31,270 bases of DNA. Origin: a virus. The DNA lies in the IMG/VR virus record IMGVR_UViG_3300020195_000118, positions 1-31,270 of that record; one strand, 5' to 3'. Below are positions 4,991 through 12,488 of this stretch, piece after piece (position 1 is the first letter of the stretch; each line of letters starts with the position of its first letter). The position numbers and the translations under genes are program-made. Under the pieces are notes generated by a model. The model was not told the origin of the DNA. It saw only the letters and a program-made list of their open reading frames with translations, and did not search any database.

Positions 4991-5260
4991 TCAGACTTCA
5001 CTCAACAGGATGAAATCTAAGAGATTCTTGATGTCGTAATGGTGTTTTTGAGGCTTGTCTTCAACATAAACCAATATAGCTTCACAGAGTGTTCTTGCGC
5101 AAGGGTATTTAACTCCTACTGAAAACGGCCCAGCATTCAGGTTAGACCAGCAGATAGGAGTGCAGCCGTCTCGGATCAGGTACTGGTGATGATTTCCGGT
5201 TTGTTTGAAGACACATACAATAATGTCATTACGAATACCAGCAAAACTGATCGTGTACAT
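4991..5260 (-). CDS. small paralogous-family protein (diverged, longer tail)
   Basis: An 89-residue protein of unknown function. The tail CEAILVYVEDKPQKHHYD..LLDFILL follows the family pattern. The aromatic core is weaker (CWSNLNAGPFSVG). It is the first gene of the minus-strand operon 3717-5260, with promoter-like elements upstream at 5301-5329. Confidence 0.65.
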   Translation of the reverse strand: MYTISFAGIRNDIIVCVFKQTGNHHQYLIRDGCTPICWSNLNAGPFSVGVKYPCARTLCEAILVYVEDKPQKHHYDIKNLLDFILLSEV

Positions 5261-5300
5261 TTGATTCCCCGTGCGCTTTTTTTATATAGTGCTTGTAACA

Positions 5301-5329
5301 AACATACATTGCCGTAACAAATGGGACAA
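5301..5329 (-). promoter_or_regulatory. promoter-like element, minus strand
   Basis: On the minus strand, TTGTCC (5329-5324), 17-nt spacer, TATGTT (5306-5301), upstream of the gene starting at 5260. Two direct copies of AGTGCTTG (5288-5295 and 5332-5339) flank it and could be operator half-sites. The rest of the 5261-5428 gap is AT-rich with no ORF. A plus-strand promoter must also lie here, but I see no strong match. Confidence 0.35.
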
Positions 5330-5428
5330 CAAGTGCTTGCATAAAAAGTGAACTTAAACACTTGCTCTATACCTGGCCTTGCTTTAAATTGTACTTAGTA
5401 CCTACCACCACCGCCACTAGGAGACTGT

Positions 5429-5944
5429 ATGTCAAGTAAAGTAGTTATTTTAAACACAACCCCAGAGCAATTCTTGTCAGAAAAGGCCAGAGAAAGCCTC
5501 AGCACCGGACAAACAGTAGAAGGTGTCTCGGAAGAAATTGAAAAAGCGAAAGAGTTCTTTGGAGTTGAGCTCATCAGTGAGCCAGTGCAATTGTCGTTGA
5601 AGCTTGAAGACTTCTTATGGAAGCTGTTCACTGCTATTAAGGCTCCCGAGAGTCCTTTGCGCTTACGTGCCCATGAGCGTTTCTTGGGAGAGGTTGCCGC
5701 CAAGTTACAGAGTACCATTGAACAGACTGAAGAGCATCCTAAGCTGGATGCGAATGAATTGGGACAAATCCATAAGTTCGTGGATGATCCCAAGGAGTTT
5801 GCTGAGCTCGCCTTTAACTTTGAATTCAAGTCAGGGGCAGGTTTGTCCAAGAGTATCCCGTTGCCATCTAGCAATGTACTTCGTAGCGCCGAGTTCCTTG
5901 ACACTCTAGACACTCTCTTTAATTCCGTAGTAGTTCCATCGTAA
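5429..5944 (+). CDS. hypothetical acidic helical protein
   Basis: A 171-residue protein that I do not recognise. It is acidic and mostly helical, with no membrane segment, cysteine motif or nucleotide-binding loop. GGAG lies 5 nt before the ATG. It is followed after 11 nt by the gene 5956-6330, so the pair is probably one transcript that converges on the minus-strand virion operon. Its position next to the portal/terminase block hints at a virion or regulatory role, but nothing in the sequence proves this. Confidence 0.7.
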   Translation: MSSKVVILNTTPEQFLSEKARESLSTGQTVEGVSEEIEKAKEFFGVELISEPVQLSLKLEDFLWKLFTAIKAPESPLRLRAHERFLGEVAAKLQSTIEQTEEHPKLDANELGQIHKFVDDPKEFAELAFNFEFKSGAGLSKSIPLPSSNVLRSAEFLDTLDTLFNSVVVPS

Positions 5945-5955
5945 GAGGCAAACCA

Positions 5956-6330
5956 ATGAGCGCCAACAACGTAGTCGAAATGTCTAAATACCTTCTAAAC
6001 AAGAAATCCATTCTTGGAGCTGTAGATGAAAAGGGCCTGCTGCGTCAACAGTACGCTGCTGCTCAGACTCAAGAAGCAATTCGTCTGGCTTATAAGCAAG
6101 CAATCGTGTTGCATCATAAGAACAATTACCTCGTGGTGCTCAATCTGAGCATATGGAATTATTTGAGGTTTTTTGTTCTTTGCTTCAAGACGTTTGGAGA
6201 GTTTCCCTCTACTCTCTTGAGAGGGAAACTTGGTAGGTATGATTCAGATTTGAAACAGGTCGTGGTGCTGAGGAAAGGTCCCAGTGCTCGTAAATTCAAG
6301 AACCTGCTCAGGGCTTTTGGCGGGATTTAG
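5956..6330 (+). CDS. hypothetical protein, hairpin within the gene
   Basis: A 124-residue protein that I do not recognise. Residues 1-55 are helical and soluble (LLRQQYAAAQTQEAIRLAYKQA). The second half changes character, with a hydrophobic Phe/Leu-rich segment (NYLRFFVLCFKTF) and a basic end. AGAGG precedes the ATG. The hairpin at 6200-6230 lies in this second half, and the -1 frame is open across 6120-6236 with soluble-looking codons, so a frame disruption is possible. It overlaps the end of the converging gene 6308-6862 by 23 nt. Confidence 0.55.
   Translation: MSANNVVEMSKYLLNKKSILGAVDEKGLLRQQYAAAQTQEAIRLAYKQAIVLHHKNNYLVVLNLSIWNYLRFFVLCFKTFGEFPSTLLRGKLGRYDSDLKQVVVLRKGPSARKFKNLLRAFGGI
6200..6230. 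repeat. perfect 11-bp stem hairpin inside a gene
   Basis: AGTTTCCCTCT (6200-6210) and AGAGGGAAACT (6220-6230) pair perfectly around a 9-nt loop. There is no U tract on either side. It sits about 80 bp from the convergent gene ends, so it could slow polymerase or protect transcript ends. Confidence 0.6.
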
Positions 6331-6862
6331 AAGGCTTCTGAGCTACGGTTTCAGCTAAAACAGATGCACTGTCTTCCACTTCCCCGTCTTTACTTACCCC
6401 ATCTGCAGAAAACCCATCAGAAAAATAAATATCCTGATCAGAAATGTCTGGTACATCATCAAAGAGCCCGCCTTCTTTATGCAGAGCCTTTAATTCTATA
6501 ATTAAAGGCTCTTTGATGAGTTTCTTGATGGCAGTTTCCTGTATTTTCTTTATCTGCTCCTTAGAGAGACCTAGCAGCAAAGCCATTTCCTGCTCAGAAA
6601 ACGCTTGACCATCAGTCAGAGCCATGAGCTTAAAGAAACAGTAGCTATGCTTATCCTCAGTGAGAATCCCCCACGTACAGCCTGAAGCTATTTTTTCTTG
6701 AAATGGAAGGTACCCGGCGTTATCTCTAGTCCAACGAGCTCTTTGGAGCCCAAATGGACAGATAGCGTCTGGTAGTTTCTCGAGTTTGCGAGGACAACAA
6801 TCCTTGAAACGATCGACCTCGACCTTATTCTTGGGGAGCGACGAACCCGCTGGCTTGCTCAT
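6308..6862 (-). CDS. Cys-rich protein with sigma-region-4-like helix-turn-helix
   Basis: A 184-residue protein. Its start is ATG 6862, because AAGGAG lies just upstream; longer in-frame readings lack a site. Residues 88-117 (FSEQEMALLLGLSKEQ, then IQETAIKKLIK) match the region-4 helix-turn-helix of sigma factors (..EIA..LG.S...V..IE..A..KL). Before it, Cys 22, 23, 35, 62 and 75, in CCPRKL, ICPFGL, GCTW and YCFF, could bind zinc. The C-terminus is acidic and disordered. It is likely a phage transcription regulator or sigma-like factor, placed last in the virion operon. No regions 1-3 of a true sigma factor are present. It overlaps the upstream gene by 38 nt. Confidence 0.6.
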   Translation of the reverse strand: MSKPAGSSLPKNKVEVDRFKDCCPRKLEKLPDAICPFGLQRARWTRDNAGYLPFQEKIASGCTWGILTEDKHSYCFFKLMALTDGQAFSEQEMALLLGLSKEQIKKIQETAIKKLIKEPLIIELKALHKEGGLFDDVPDISDQDIYFSDGFSADGVSKDGEVEDSASVLAETVAQKPSKSRQKP

Positions 6863-7076
6863 GTTGTTCTCCTTCCTTAGCCATGGCCGCTTGATAGCCT
6901 GCCATCCACTCGACGTCTTTAGACAGCAGGTAACCGACAGCCTTTTCAAGCTCAAAGAGGCGTCCTTCGAGCTCTAAAGACTTGATATGTGATGCTTCTG
7001 AGTTCTTGATTAATTGATCAAACTGAGCTAAGAATTTTTCAAGCACTTCATTTGAATCTACTTCTGTGTTTTCCAT
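6825..7076 (-). CDS. small coiled-coil protein
   Basis: An 83-residue acidic protein that I do not recognise. Residues 5-55 form a probable coiled coil (LEKFLAQFDQLIKNSE.., LELEGRLFELEKAV). GGAG precedes the ATG. Its end overlaps the start of the regulator-like gene 6308-6862, whose ribosome site lies in this gene's codons, so the two are probably translated together. Confidence 0.7.
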   Translation of the reverse strand: MENTEVDSNEVLEKFLAQFDQLIKNSEASHIKSLELEGRLFELEKAVGYLLSKDVEWMAGYQAAMAKEGEQHEQASGFVAPQE

Positions 7077-7086
7077 TTCGATCTCC

Positions 7087-7548
7087 TTAAAATGGTGAGA
7101 ATTCGTCGTCTGAGGGGTCGTTAGATAGTTCGTCCATGTGCAAAGCTGAAATAATTGACTGAGCTGCCTTCTTTTTACATCTGTCGAACTCTTTTAACTT
7201 GATATCACCGCAAAAGCCGAGGCTTGTGAGCTCGTCTGAGGAGGCGTCAGCTAGGGTCTGAACTACTAGAGTGGCGAAAATAGGGCTAAATCCGGAACTT
7301 TCGTGTGCTTCGTAGACGCTGGCTTCAATTTTCTGAAGCAGCTCCTGCACGATCATGATCCAAGTAGCGCCAGTGTCCGTAGAAATGCCAAGATCTTTGA
7401 CAACCTTCTGTAAAGAAGGGTCTGAGGCAATCATTTGCTTTGCAATTGTGATATCGAACTTTGGGGGCTTAGCTTCTTGTTTACTGGCGATCTTGAGGGT
7501 CTTTTCTCGCTTACGTTTTCTGAAGTCTACTACGTTGTTATCGGTCAT
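7087..7548 (-). CDS. hypothetical protein of the portal operon
   Basis: A 153-residue protein that I do not recognise. I start it at ATG 7548, since GGAGG lies 5 nt upstream; the TTG at 7560 would place that site inside the gene. It has a basic N-terminus (RKRKREK), a helical middle and an acidic end (NDPSDDEFSPF). It lies between the portal gene and two small genes. Part of the mRNA leader is a 13-bp perfect hairpin (7561-7604). Confidence 0.7.
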   Translation of the reverse strand: MTDNNVVDFRKRKREKTLKIASKQEAKPPKFDITIAKQMIASDPSLQKVVKDLGISTDTGATWIMIVQELLQKIEASVYEAHESSGFSPIFATLVVQTLADASSDELTSLGFCGDIKLKEFDRCKKKAAQSIISALHMDELSNDPSDDEFSPF

Positions 7549-7560
7549 CTGAACCTCCAA

Positions 7561-7604
7561 GTTTGTTCTTAAGAGTGATTTTCATCAAAGGCTTAAGAAC
7601 AAAC
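7561..7604. repeat. perfect 13-bp inverted repeat upstream of a ribosome site
   Basis: GTTTGTTCTTAAG (7561-7573) and CTTAAGAACAAAC (7592-7604) are exact inverted repeats with an 18-nt loop. They lie between the portal stop and the next gene's GGAGG. The stem is AT-rich without a U run, so it fits an mRNA processing or stability element, or a protein-binding site, better than a terminator. Confidence 0.7.
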
Positions 7605-7610
7605 AAGGCA

Positions 7611-9581
7611 TTAAACCGGATTATTGAACAATTCTGAGAGTGTTTTAGGCGCTTCTTGAGCTTTTTGCTCTTTTTCTGTCTTATAGCGTTGTAAAAACTC
7701 CATTGCCTTCTGTTTAGTCTCTGTAGACTTCTCTACAGTTTCCTGCTGCTGGGCTTGTTGATCCATTCCCATCTGTTGTTCGGCCTGAGCTTGCTCCATT
7801 TCAGCCTGAACAGGCATTTGTTGCATCTGCTGCTTGGTCATTTCGAGCTGCAGCCTAAGCTGTTCAGTCTGGATCTGCAATTGTTCAGCCTGCATCTTCA
7901 CAACACCGAATTTCATGTTCTGGTAAGCCTGATCAAGGCCTACGTCAAGCAAGAAATCGTATTCTGGCTTGTCAAGAGCGTCTTTGACCCCAAAAAAGTA
8001 GTACATCATGTGACCGTAGGTCATGAATTTAGCCACTGAATTGACAAAAAGTGGGCTGGTAGGCACATTTCCACCAAAAGGGAAGGCTTCTACGCGCTCA
8101 GAGTCCGCCCACAGCTTGCCGAACGTACCAGTCGTCTGTAATTCTTCTTTGTAAACAGCCAAATCAGCTTCACGAGTGTTTTGTCCTAAGCCGATTGCCT
8201 CGAACTCGAACATTCCAGCAGATTCTGCAAAAGTTTCGTGAATTACCTTGTTCAAAACCGCAAAAAGCTTCTCAATAATCTGCCTTAGGCCTCTTTCTTC
8301 GCCTTGAACGATCTGATCCTGCTTAGAGGAGTCTCCAAGAGAAGGTTGGGCTGAATCTAAGTTGCCAAAGCCGATTTCCTGGGGGCTAATCTGGAAACTG
8401 GAGCACAAAATCATGATTGCTTTGTTATAGAGGTTCAAAAACTCTAAATCATGGACAGTGGCGTTCAGTTCTATGAAATTAACGTCAATTGGGCCTGAAA
8501 TAACGGGAATTGTGGCCGAGTTATCGTTGCGAGCGACATAGTTGCTGAACATCTTGCGAAAATGCTCAGACTGTTCGGGGCTCACGACGCCACCGTCTGG
8601 AGTCTTTAGGCTAATGATCCCTTTAGAGGCTAAACCCTTGGTCATGGAGTTTTGCATAAAGTTTTGAGCATGAAAGTGCAAGCCAATCATGTAAGTCGCT
8701 TGCTCAATTGGCGCTAAAGGATAGCCGTCCAAGTTCTCATATGCCTGCTTCTGATGATAAGTCAAGATGATGTCTTGGTCAGTGAAGAAGCTTACGTTCT
8801 TGCCGTCCATACGTTGAACGTAGGCAATTGGACGCCTACCTTTTTCGATGGCAGCGTATTCATCTGCGTCTAAAACGGCTTGCTGGCTTACGTCTCTGTC
8901 AGAGCCAGAGATAGACACAATGCGCTGGTCAATTACCCTAAAAAGGCTCTCAACAGGAACAGGCCTGAACATGATAGGGACGCCAGCGTTATTTCTGATA
9001 ATCTGTGTCGCACATCTACCGAATACAATCAAGTTACGCGACTGAGCTGCCAAGAACTCTGACAGAGAGCATTCCTTGAAGAAACTGTCAGAACCACTGA
9101 AGGCATAGTCAACTACAAAGCGGTTTGCCGTTCCACAAGTCTGGACCCACTTACAAATATGATTAGATAGTTCTGTACGACTACGGGCTTCTTGCTCGCG
9201 ATCCTCACTCTTGGTGTACATGTCTTCCTGAATAGGAATACGCTCACGAAGGATAAAGCCTCTATCGTATTTACTGCGAGACTTGCGACCAAAGACGCTC
9301 GATTGCTCGGCTCTGGTGTTGACAATCAAGCTAATGATGCTGTCATACTGTGAGAGCTCGCGAAGGTCTTTGTCCTGTAGACGCCCCTTCTTCTGATAGA
9401 TGTTATCTACATTGACACTCTTGCTGTCAAGGCTGAAAATCGCCTTACTTTTATCAATCTGCTGATCAAGGAAGGAAGTGTTAGGAACTGGCTTGACTGA
9501 CTTTTCTAGATCATCTCCAGATAAGCCGATCTCTATGTGAGCCGGTTCCTTTGTTTTCTTGAACCTATCGAATAATCCCAT
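7611..9581 (-). CDS. portal protein
   Basis: A 656-residue protein of portal size. The long alpha/beta body includes RNLIVFGRCATQIIRNNAG and a VPIMFRPVPVESLFRV stretch typical of portal wing/stem regions, then a helical stem area (GLRQIIEKLFAVLNKVI) and a C-terminal Gln/Met-rich coiled coil (about residues 555-625). The portal forms the dodecameric ring at one capsid vertex, through which terminase pumps DNA. It lies three genes downstream of TerL in the same operon, separated by the protein 9594-10577. GGAG precedes the ATG. The Gln-rich tail is longer and more repetitive than I would expect. Confidence 0.85.
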   Translation of the reverse strand: MGLFDRFKKTKEPAHIEIGLSGDDLEKSVKPVPNTSFLDQQIDKSKAIFSLDSKSVNVDNIYQKKGRLQDKDLRELSQYDSIISLIVNTRAEQSSVFGRKSRSKYDRGFILRERIPIQEDMYTKSEDREQEARSRTELSNHICKWVQTCGTANRFVVDYAFSGSDSFFKECSLSEFLAAQSRNLIVFGRCATQIIRNNAGVPIMFRPVPVESLFRVIDQRIVSISGSDRDVSQQAVLDADEYAAIEKGRRPIAYVQRMDGKNVSFFTDQDIILTYHQKQAYENLDGYPLAPIEQATYMIGLHFHAQNFMQNSMTKGLASKGIISLKTPDGGVVSPEQSEHFRKMFSNYVARNDNSATIPVISGPIDVNFIELNATVHDLEFLNLYNKAIMILCSSFQISPQEIGFGNLDSAQPSLGDSSKQDQIVQGEERGLRQIIEKLFAVLNKVIHETFAESAGMFEFEAIGLGQNTREADLAVYKEELQTTGTFGKLWADSERVEAFPFGGNVPTSPLFVNSVAKFMTYGHMMYYFFGVKDALDKPEYDFLLDVGLDQAYQNMKFGVVKMQAEQLQIQTEQLRLQLEMTKQQMQQMPVQAEMEQAQAEQQMGMDQQAQQQETVEKSTETKQKAMEFLQRYKTEKEQKAQEAPKTLSELFNNPV

Positions 9582-9593
9582 TTCAGTAACTCC

Positions 9594-10577
9594 TTACAGC
9601 GTACAGCTTTGAAGATTGACGGCAATTGGAGAGGACGTTGAGTTCACTGCCGTCACGGAAGTGGCCTGCACCGTAGCCGCAAACAGAGCCTGACCTGGAG
9701 AATGCTCATGAAGCTTAAGGACTTCTGAACCACCATTAAACACGAGGCCAATAGGACCATTAGCTTCAACTACTAAGAAGTTGATAAGCCTGTCGTAGAT
9801 ACTGAATGGTACTGCAGTCCCACTAACGACTGTCTCAGGTACTGCTTGATAGTTGATGAAATGCAAGTCCCTATCGGTAACTTCTAACACTTCCACAATG
9901 TTGGCTCTGTTTTCTGAGTTGAGGCCAGAGGCGTTGAATTTAATCTTGTCTCCAATCTTAACTCCAGAAGTGCTAAACACTCTGAATGCAGAAGCAAAGC
10001 CCGAACCGAGAGTCACGCTTTCCGCCACGATGTTTCCAGGATGGCGTACCGTGATGCTCGTAGCTGTTACTCCAATAATCTGGTATTTTCCTGCAGAATT
10101 TACGTTAAAAGGGGAAGTGAAGGAGTCGTCTGTAGGTTGGATATAAAGCTCGTCACCGACAACTACTCCGCCTGCAATGAAGCTGCAGACAGTGCCCGAG
10201 GAGCTAGTCATGAGGGCTGCTGTGCCAGAGAGTTCAGTGATAGTAAGAACGCTAGTGGCATCATGCCCAGGTGTCCGGAGAGCCCTGAAAGCCGGAGCTG
10301 TGCCTGTGCCTGTATGACGGAGTCTGGCTGCATCGCTCAGAGCGCTAGGCCTGCCGATGACGAATTCAGAAGTGGACATGTTAGCGGCTAGAGTACGAGC
10401 CGTTGAGTCCAGGAGAACTGATTCTCCTGGCTGGATAATCTTGCTACTACTGACTGGATAAGAGACCTCTACGCCTTCACGCTTAGTCAAGAAGTCAAAG
10501 CTACGTTGCTGAGGGTTACTGGTGGCGTAAGTGTCCTGGTAGCTGACACGACCGAAGTAAAAATTCAATAATGACAT
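9594..10577 (-). CDS. beta-rich virion structural protein (unassigned)
   Basis: A 327-residue protein rich in Ser, Thr, Val and Gly, without membrane segments. Two stretches, VVVGDELYIQP..AGKYQIIGVTATSITV and VKIGDKIKF..ANIVEVLEVTDRDLHFI, look like two copies of a small beta domain. They resemble the duplicated unit in the tail sheath (14286-17147). The position between TerL and portal, with GGAGATGG before the ATG, suggests a head, neck or decoration protein. It does not look like an HK97-fold major capsid protein. Confidence 0.65.
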   Translation of the reverse strand: MSLLNFYFGRVSYQDTYATSNPQQRSFDFLTKREGVEVSYPVSSSKIIQPGESVLLDSTARTLAANMSTSEFVIGRPSALSDAARLRHTGTGTAPAFRALRTPGHDATSVLTITELSGTAALMTSSSGTVCSFIAGGVVVGDELYIQPTDDSFTSPFNVNSAGKYQIIGVTATSITVRHPGNIVAESVTLGSGFASAFRVFSTSGVKIGDKIKFNASGLNSENRANIVEVLEVTDRDLHFINYQAVPETVVSGTAVPFSIYDRLINFLVVEANGPIGLVFNGGSEVLKLHEHSPGQALFAATVQATSVTAVNSTSSPIAVNLQSCTL

Positions 10578-10589
10578 TTACCATCTCCA

Positions 10590-12479
10590 TTAGAAAGAAA
10601 ATATAACGTTTCCTGTTTTAACCTGAGCACCATCTTCTGTCGGTTCCTCTAGGTCTACGCCGAACTCTGTTCGCCAGTGTTCGGACATTAGTTTCTTGAG
10701 CTCGTATTTCTGCTTTTCAACAGTATCTCCGCTGATGACTGTCCGCCGAGCAGGCTCGGACTGATTAGCACTCAGCACTGCTGAATGGTTCATAATAAAC
10801 GGATCAATGGCGTAGCGCAACGCATCTAAATGGTGAGTCCATTCGTCATCTGCAAACCGGGTATAGTCGAATCCCATTGGCAAGCGCAGATACTGCCAGC
10901 TCTCAAAGCTTTTCACTAAGTAATGGTTAGAAGGATCATCTAATACAATAAGCTGCGCTTCTTGCTTAGAGGCATTCCAGATTCGAGTACGCAGCCAGCT
11001 CACACCAGTCTCAATTCGAGCAGGTTTGCTAGAACGTGCTGGCATCCCCATTCTTGCCGATACGGATGGTGAGGACTTATCTGCAGTATCTGGACATAGT
11101 AGGTCAAAGCCGTATGGCTCGTAAATCCTCTCCTTCACGTAAGCCAGCCAGTCTGGATTCGAAAGTCCGGGACTGTACTCACAATGCAGCACAATGACCT
11201 TTTCGGTAGATTTTTCATAAGCGATTAAGACGCCAGTGGCGATGTCAATCCAACCAAAGTCAACTCCGCAATGTAAGCGCCAGCCTACACTCCTGAGCTC
11301 TCTGATAAGCTCTTCCTTAAACACTGGCCTGTCAGCTGGGACACCAAAGGCGTACTCCCAAGCTTCGTTTACGCTCTTAATGTGTTGACGTCTATTGAAT
11401 TTCGCAAACACGGTACCAGAAGACTCAGGCTTTAAGTTGAGTAGCTGGGCGTTAATTTTATCTGCATCGCCAACGTTACGAAGGGTGGCGCCAATGAACG
11501 AAATATCGCGTAACGCAGGACTAGTCGAATTCTGCCCAGGAGATCTAGCTTGACATACTACGAATGCCGTACATCCTACGCATCCAGCGTAAGCGTTCAC
11601 TTCTTCATACGCTTCTTTGTGACCAGGAGAAACAAATGCCATTTCTTCTGTATCTTTAATTTCAAGAGTTTCCAAGTTTAGGAAAATCGGCACTCTTGGC
11701 TCTTCCGGCTTATGGATAGCTGGAGGACATTTCTTCATAAAGTCGAGAGCAGACCACGTATGCAGTCTGACGCTATTTTTACTGTCTTTTGATTCGTCTA
11801 TCTTCCTCTGAATAGGACCAGAAGCAGACTTACGGGAAGACAAGTACACAAAGATAGGCGGCTTACCTGTTTTGTCAGGGTCGGCAATAAACGATGCCTC
11901 AGAGAGGATTTGCGGGTCAATTAAATCTAATTCATCAAAGAAAAGAGCGTTTGCACGTTGGGCGTTTGCAGATTTTGCAGTGGCCACGATTACCAGGAGT
12001 TTTGCCGTGTCTGATGGCTTATGAGGCGCAGTTGGCATCCCATGGAGCTCTTTGGCCCTCTGATTATCCACTTTGCTGTATCGCTGCATGGCGGGAAGCT
12101 GGAGGAATTTACTCAGGTAGCGTACAGAGGCTAGAGACTGGTCAAGAATTGCCGACATATGGACGATATCACGCCCAAAATGTAGCATTAAGATGAACTC
12201 TAAAATGGCGGAACTAAGCGTTTTCATCGAGTTTCTTGACGCTGCAACTACAAAGGTCGTCCTGTTAGGATCTCCTAACATCGCTGCTTCGTAAACGTCC
12301 CAAATGAACTCTAAGGGGTTTGAGTTCGAGTTAGGGTCTACGGTGTAATCTGGTAAGTCGATCTTTAAGAATGTCTTAATCCATTGCTTAAGCTCGGCCT
12401 TACTCCTGCATAGAGAGAATAACTGCTTGAGGTAGATTTCGTCTATGCCGGTTTGTATCTCTTCCTGAGTTCTTTCCAT
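10590..12479 (-). CDS. terL: terminase large subunit
   Basis: A 629-residue ATPase-nuclease that packages DNA into the prohead. It has a variant Walker A, AASRNSMKT (K86, T87); Walker B LFFDELD (D182, E183); and a coupling motif YLSS (213-216). The C-terminal RNase H-like nuclease residues are D407 (GVDFGW), D464 (CPDTAD) and D552 (HLDALRY). A segment between the domains contains C251, C300, C303 and C309 (GCVGC), which could hold zinc. It starts 9 nt after the stop of the ADDT-like gene. Only a weak AAGAG ribosome site is visible. Confidence 0.93.
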   Translation of the reverse strand: MERTQEEIQTGIDEIYLKQLFSLCRSKAELKQWIKTFLKIDLPDYTVDPNSNSNPLEFIWDVYEAAMLGDPNRTTFVVAASRNSMKTLSSAILEFILMLHFGRDIVHMSAILDQSLASVRYLSKFLQLPAMQRYSKVDNQRAKELHGMPTAPHKPSDTAKLLVIVATAKSANAQRANALFFDELDLIDPQILSEASFIADPDKTGKPPIFVYLSSRKSASGPIQRKIDESKDSKNSVRLHTWSALDFMKKCPPAIHKPEEPRVPIFLNLETLEIKDTEEMAFVSPGHKEAYEEVNAYAGCVGCTAFVVCQARSPGQNSTSPALRDISFIGATLRNVGDADKINAQLLNLKPESSGTVFAKFNRRQHIKSVNEAWEYAFGVPADRPVFKEELIRELRSVGWRLHCGVDFGWIDIATGVLIAYEKSTEKVIVLHCEYSPGLSNPDWLAYVKERIYEPYGFDLLCPDTADKSSPSVSARMGMPARSSKPARIETGVSWLRTRIWNASKQEAQLIVLDDPSNHYLVKSFESWQYLRLPMGFDYTRFADDEWTHHLDALRYAIDPFIMNHSAVLSANQSEPARRTVISGDTVEKQKYELKKLMSEHWRTEFGVDLEEPTEDGAQVKTGNVIFSF

Positions 12480-12488
12480 AATCAGCTC

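Noticed and set aside
5456-5486. Large minus-strand ORF at 5395-5913 as a gene
   Set aside because: Ser/Leu-rich antisense reading of 5429-5944; the plus-strand frame has the ribosome site and normal composition.
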